Of a stretch of 64,000 bases of DNA, positions 60,152-64,000 are shown one piece after another. The stretch is from NCBI RefSeq assembly GCF_018860855.1, contig NZ_JAHKQE010000025.1, positions 1 to 64,000 on the forward strand, in the 5' to 3' direction. Within the stretch, counting starts at the first letter, position 1; every line of letters starts with the position of its first letter. The position numbers and the translations under genes are program-made. Below the pieces are notes generated by a model. The model worked only from the letters and a program-made list of their open reading frames with translations. It did not search any database and was not told where the DNA came from. The stretch comes from Amphritea atlantica. GTDB lineage: Bacteria > Pseudomonadota > Gammaproteobacteria > Pseudomonadales > Balneatricaceae.

Positions 60152-63100
60152 ATGAAAAATTCCGTCTCTCTGCAAGACAAGTGGGAAAAGCAATCCGGTC
60201 GGGTATATCTCACCGGAAGTCAGGCACTCGCCCGTCTACCTATGTTACAAGCTGCACGCGATAAAAAAGCGGGTCATAACACCGCCGGATTTATCTCGGG
60301 TTATCGCGGTTCACCGCTAGGTAACTTTGACAAAACCTTGTGGCAGATACGCGATCACCTGAATGCCGCTAATATCGTCTTTCAACCGGGAGTTAATGAA
60401 GATCTTGGTGCAACCGCGGTCTGGGGGTCTCAACAGGTTAATGTGTTTGAAGGTGCCCGCTACGATGGCGTGTTTGGCCTCTGGTATGGCAAAGGCCCCG
60501 GTGTCGATCGTACCGGTGATGTATTGAAGCATGCTAACGCCTTTGGCACCTCACAATATGGTGGCGTGCTAGCGATTGCCGGTGACGACCATGCCTGTAA
60601 ATCCTCGACTCTGCCACACCAAAGCGATTATGCCTTTATGGATGCGATGATTCCGGTGCTTTACCCCGCTGGGATTCAAGAGATGCTGGATTACGGCCTA
60701 TACGGCTGGGCAATGTCACGCTATAGCGGCTGCTGGGTTGGTTTAAAGGCACTCGCTGAAGTGATGGACTCCGCCATCTCAGCGAACCTTGATCATGATC
60801 GCCTAGCCATCAGTATTCCTGAAGATTTCGAGCTACCGGCTGATGGCCTCAATGCCCGCTGGCCCGACAAACCCATGCAGCAGGAAGAGCGCTTGCATCG
60901 CTATAAAATTCGTGCCGCTCAAGCATTTTGCCGCCATAACCGATTAGACAAAATCATTATTGATACTCCGCAGCCTCGTTTTGGCATTGTCACCACCGGC
61001 AAATCCTATCTGGATGTTTTACAGGCATTGGAAGATCTAGGTATCAACCACCAGCAAGCGGCCGAACTCGGCATCCGTCTGTATAAGATCGCAATGCCTT
61101 GGCCGCTAGAACCCGAGGGCATCTATGAATTTGCCGATGGTTTAGATGAAATCTTAGTGATCGAAGAGAAGCGAGGCCTGATTGAGGATCAACTCAAAGA
61201 ACAACTCTACAGCTGGCAAGACCGCCACCAAAGCGCTCGCCCAACCGTGGTTGGTAAAAAAGATGCGCTCGGCAATGAATTACTCACCAGCCTCGGCGAA
61301 CTGACCCCAGCGATGATTGCCCGCGCGATTGCCGCCCGTATCGCACCCTTTTATAACAGTGAGCAGATCCGCCACCGGCTCGCGTTCCTGACAGAGAAAG
61401 AATATGAGTTGTCACAGCCTCGGGCACTGCTAGAGCGTACGCCTCACTTTTGTTCTGGCTGCCCGCACAACACCTCGACCGTTGTACCTGAGGGCAGTCG
61501 TGCTCTCGGCGGCATCGGCTGTCATTACATGGCCACGTGGATGGATCGCGGCACCGATACGTTCACCCAAATGGGCGGCGAAGGCGCAACGTGGATAGGC
61601 CAAGCCCCCTTTACCGACAACAATCATGTATTCCAAAACCTCGGCGATGGCACCTATTTCCACTCAGGCTTATTAGCCATCAGAGCCGCGATCGCCTCTA
61701 AAGCCAATATCACCTATAAGGTGCTCTATAACGATGCCGTCGCCATGACGGGCGGCCAACCGATCGATGGTCAGCTCACCGTACAACAGATTACCCATCA
61801 GCTCTATGGCGAAGGGGTACACCGCATCGCCGTTGTCAGTGATGAACCGGATAAATACCCTAGCCGTTCTGCCTTTGCTGAAGGCGTTACCTTTCACCAT
61901 CGGGATGACTTACAACAGGTTCAACTAGAGTTACGTGATATTCCCGGCTGTACGGCCATGGTCTACGATCAAACCTGTGCCGCCGAAAAACGTCGTCGCC
62001 GTAAGCGCGGAGAGTTAACCGATCCGCAAAAACGAGTCGTCATTAATCAGGATGTCTGTGAAGGTTGTGGCGATTGCGGCGTGCAATCTAACTGCCTATC
62101 GTTGCTGCCCAAAGAAACCAGCCGTGGCCGTAAGCGGGCGATCGATCAATCCGCCTGTAATAAAGACTTCAGTTGTGTGCGTGGTTTTTGCCCCAGCTTT
62201 GTCACTGTCAAGGGCGGCAAGTTGCGCAAACCGGAACCTTTAGGCAAGCTCAGCAGTTTCCCGGAACTGCCCACCCCACAGCTCCCTCAATGCTCTACGC
62301 CCTATAACATTCTCCTCACCGGCGTAGGTGGCACCGGCGTGGTTACGGTCAGCGCATTACTCGGTATGGCGTCACATATAGAAGGTAAAGGTGCAGGGGT
62401 ATTGGATCAGATCGGTCTAGCCCAGAAATTTGGCGCCGTCATGAGTCACATCCGCATTGCCGACACTCAAGAGCAGATCCATACCGTGCGCATCCCTGCC
62501 GGTGAGACCGATCTGATGATTGGTTTTGATTTGATGGTCGGTGCCAGCGAAGAAGCTCTCGGCAAGCTCGACCGCGCTCGTAGCCAAGTGGTTATCAACA
62601 CCCATGAAACCATGCCTGCCGCCTTCACCCGAGATCCTGATGTACAGGTTCCCAGCACGGCGATGGAACAGGTCATTCGTGATACCGCTAAGCCGCAGAG
62701 CAGTTTCTGCCTCGATGCCACCACCCTCGCCACCAATCTACTCGGTGACGGCATGGCGGTTAACCTGTTTTGCATCGGCTATGCTTGGCAGCAAGGGTTG
62801 ATCCCATTAACACTGGCATCCATCGAACAGGCTATCGAACTGAACGGTGTTGCGGTAGACGCGAATAAACAAGCGCTGTTATGGGGACGTCGTGCCGCCC
62901 ATAATCTGCAACAGGTTGAGCAGATCGCCACCCCAGCAACTAATATCGAGCCGGTCAAGATGATGCCTGGACTCGATGAACTGGTCAGCCGAGAAACTGA
63001 GCACCTGCAACAGTATCAAAATGCCGCACTGGCAAAACGCTATGCAACGCTGGTCAAACAGGTCAGTGATGCTGAAAAAAGCCTAGGGAAAGGCCACTCA

Positions 63101-63628
63101 CTGAGCCTAGCCGTCGCTGAAAACTACGCCAAAGTGCTGGCCTATAAAGATGAATATGAAGTGGCGCGCTTGCTCACATCCTCCGATTTCAGACAACAGC
63201 TAGAAAACCAGTTTGAAGGCGATTTCAAACTGGAATTCAATCTAGCTCCACCGCTGATCTCACGTATTAATAGCGCCACGGGCCGTCCTCGCAAACAAAC
63301 CTTCAGCGAAAAAATCCTACCGCTGTTCCGTCTGCTCGCACGCGCCAAAACCCTGCGAGGCACACCGCTGGATATCTTTAGTTACAGCGCCGACCGCCGC
63401 CTCGAACGACGTTTAATCCGTGAATATGAACAGGATATCGCCGACATCATTAACAACATTTGTGTTGATAATCTTCAGGATGCCGTTGAACTGGCTCGAC
63501 TGCCCGCCGTTATTCGTGGCTATGGCCCGGTGAAAGATGCCGCCTACGAAAAAGCACAGCAGACCCGCCAGCAACTATTAGGACGCATTCGCCAACTGGA
63601 CAGCACACCGTCGCAGGTCGCGGTTTAA
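60152..63628 (+). CDS. Indolepyruvate:ferredoxin oxidoreductase, fused alpha-beta type
   Basis: The enzyme oxidatively decarboxylates aryl- or branched 2-keto acids to acyl-CoA with TPP and 4Fe-4S clusters. The 1158-residue protein fuses the IorA-type pyrimidine-binding and TPP domains (FISGYRGSPLGNFD near the start; CSGCPHNTST and GGIGCHYMATWMDRGT in the middle), cluster cysteines (DVCEGCGDCGVQSNC and the later CNKDFSCVRGFC), and the gamma/IorB-type domain (LLTGVGGTGVVTV onward). GGAG sits only two bases before the ATG at 60146, so the ATG at 60152 is preferred. An amino acid dehydrogenase gene follows by 33 bases. Confidence 0.93.
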   Translation: MKNSVSLQDKWEKQSGRVYLTGSQALARLPMLQAARDKKAGHNTAGFISGYRGSPLGNFDKTLWQIRDHLNAANIVFQPGVNEDLGATAVWGSQQVNVFEGARYDGVFGLWYGKGPGVDRTGDVLKHANAFGTSQYGGVLAIAGDDHACKSSTLPHQSDYAFMDAMIPVLYPAGIQEMLDYGLYGWAMSRYSGCWVGLKALAEVMDSAISANLDHDRLAISIPEDFELPADGLNARWPDKPMQQEERLHRYKIRAAQAFCRHNRLDKIIIDTPQPRFGIVTTGKSYLDVLQALEDLGINHQQAAELGIRLYKIAMPWPLEPEGIYEFADGLDEILVIEEKRGLIEDQLKEQLYSWQDRHQSARPTVVGKKDALGNELLTSLGELTPAMIARAIAARIAPFYNSEQIRHRLAFLTEKEYELSQPRALLERTPHFCSGCPHNTSTVVPEGSRALGGIGCHYMATWMDRGTDTFTQMGGEGATWIGQAPFTDNNHVFQNLGDGTYFHSGLLAIRAAIASKANITYKVLYNDAVAMTGGQPIDGQLTVQQITHQLYGEGVHRIAVVSDEPDKYPSRSAFAEGVTFHHRDDLQQVQLELRDIPGCTAMVYDQTCAAEKRRRRKRGELTDPQKRVVINQDVCEGCGDCGVQSNCLSLLPKETSRGRKRAIDQSACNKDFSCVRGFCPSFVTVKGGKLRKPEPLGKLSSFPELPTPQLPQCSTPYNILLTGVGGTGVVTVSALLGMASHIEGKGAGVLDQIGLAQKFGAVMSHIRIADTQEQIHTVRIPAGETDLMIGFDLMVGASEEALGKLDRARSQVVINTHETMPAAFTRDPDVQVPSTAMEQVIRDTAKPQSSFCLDATTLATNLLGDGMAVNLFCIGYAWQQGLIPLTLASIEQAIELNGVAVDANKQALLWGRRAAHNLQQVEQIATPATNIEPVKMMPGLDELVSRETEHLQQYQNAALAKRYATLVKQVSDAEKSLGKGHSLSLAVAENYAKVLAYKDEYEVARLLTSSDFRQQLENQFEGDFKLEFNLAPPLISRINSATGRPRKQTFSEKILPLFRLLARAKTLRGTPLDIFSYSADRRLERRLIREYEQDIADIINNICVDNLQDAVELARLPAVIRGYGPVKDAAYEKAQQTRQQLLGRIRQLDSTPSQVAV

Positions 63629-63661
63629 ACATCAACACTCAGCAGCTTCAGGAAAACCGTT

Positions 63662-64000
63662 ATGTCTGTTTTTAGTCATACCGAATTTGATAACCACGAA
63701 CAGGTGGTCTTCTGCCACGACAAAATAACTGGTCTAAAAGCGATTATCGCTATCCATAATACCCATCGCGGCCCAGCGCTAGGTGGCTGTCGCATGTGGA
63801 ACTACCGCTCGGACGCGGAAGCCCTCAACGACGTACTGCGCCTATCCCGGGGAATGACCTATAAATCAGCCCTCGCCAACCTAGATCTCGGCGGCGGTAA
63901 ATCCGTCATTATCGGCGATCCGCGCCAGCATAAAACGGCGGATCTGTTAGCCGCGATGGGGCGTTTTCTTGAACGCACTGGGCATCAGTATATTGCCGCT
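63662..64000 (+). CDS. Glu/Leu/Phe/Val dehydrogenase family protein, N-terminal part (3' end cut by window)
   Basis: The visible 113 residues match the N-terminal domain of leucine/phenylalanine-type dehydrogenases: [21 protein letters not shown] (about 24-44) with the Gly-rich substrate loop, and the [20 protein letters not shown] segment with the catalytic Lys region (about 61-80). Such enzymes oxidatively deaminate amino acids to 2-keto acids, which suits the keto acid:ferredoxin oxidoreductase just upstream. Leu, Val or Phe as substrate cannot be resolved from this part. Confidence 0.9.
   Translation, partial: MSVFSHTEFDNHEQVVFCHDKITGLKAIIAIHNTHRGPALGGCRMWNYRSDAEALNDVLRLSRGMTYKSALANLDLGGGKSVIIGDPRQHKTADLLAAMGRFLERTGHQYIAA

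Noticed and set aside
59914-60213. 99-codon minus-strand frame
   Set aside because: It overlaps the start of the oxidoreductase gene, has no RBS and no recognisable sequence.

Overview
The window reads as chromosome of a marine gammaproteobacterium, most likely in the Oceanospirillaceae (Amphritea/Neptunomonas-like). This is an inference from gene content and order: the blocks murA-hisG-hisD, mlaFEDCB, kdsD-kdsC-lptCAB-rpoN-hpf-ptsN-rapZ-npr and mreBCD-maf-rng-yhdP are all arranged as in free-living gammaproteobacteria. Both ends are cut inside genes: a PPK2-type polyphosphate kinase on the left and a Glu/Leu/Phe/Val-type amino acid dehydrogenase on the right. Coding density is high, and the few long gaps are mostly at 54-60 kb.

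Left part (0.6-13 kb). A cobalamin riboswitch leads into btuB, followed by a PduO-type adenosyltransferase, a small secreted cysteine-rich protein and, convergent, a BtuF-like B12-binding protein. Next come NnrS, an unusual soluble chemotaxis-type protein carrying a solute-binding domain, an AcuI/YhdH reductase, a probable tsdB-tsdA pair (thiosulfate dehydrogenase and its cytochrome partner), a FadR-type regulator and zapG.

Middle part (13-45 kb). This is housekeeping sequence: nif3-like, degS/algW-like protease, hisD-hisG-murA-ibaG-mlaBCDEF (all on the minus strand), then on the plus strand a CaCA exchanger, KDO synthesis (kdsD, kdsC), LPS export (lptC, lptA, lptB), rpoN and the nitrogen PTS set, mgtE and darP. 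Convergent to these is yhdP-rng-maf-mreD-mreC-mreB. The divergent gatCAB operon follows. The mreC start appears to be a non-canonical codon.

Right part (45-64 kb). These are accessory and catabolic genes: a LysR/SDR divergent pair, a TorF-type porin, msrA, fadH with a divergent TetR regulator and clear paired operators, and LysR with a class II aldolase-like protein and a ketopantoate-reductase-like protein. An orphan TRAP binding protein, an orphan hpaD, a fused indolepyruvate:ferredoxin oxidoreductase and the start of an amino acid dehydrogenase follow. The last genes together suggest aromatic/branched amino acid catabolism.

The most unusual region is 57.4-58.55 kb. An initiator tRNA gene with its own promoter and terminator is followed by six tandem degenerate copies of its 3' two thirds. 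Each copy keeps a CCA-like end, has the same altered anticodon arm and carries its own intrinsic terminator; a possible seventh, more decayed structured element follows. Immediately after it lie two tandem near-identical genes for a 123-residue secreted protein of unknown function.
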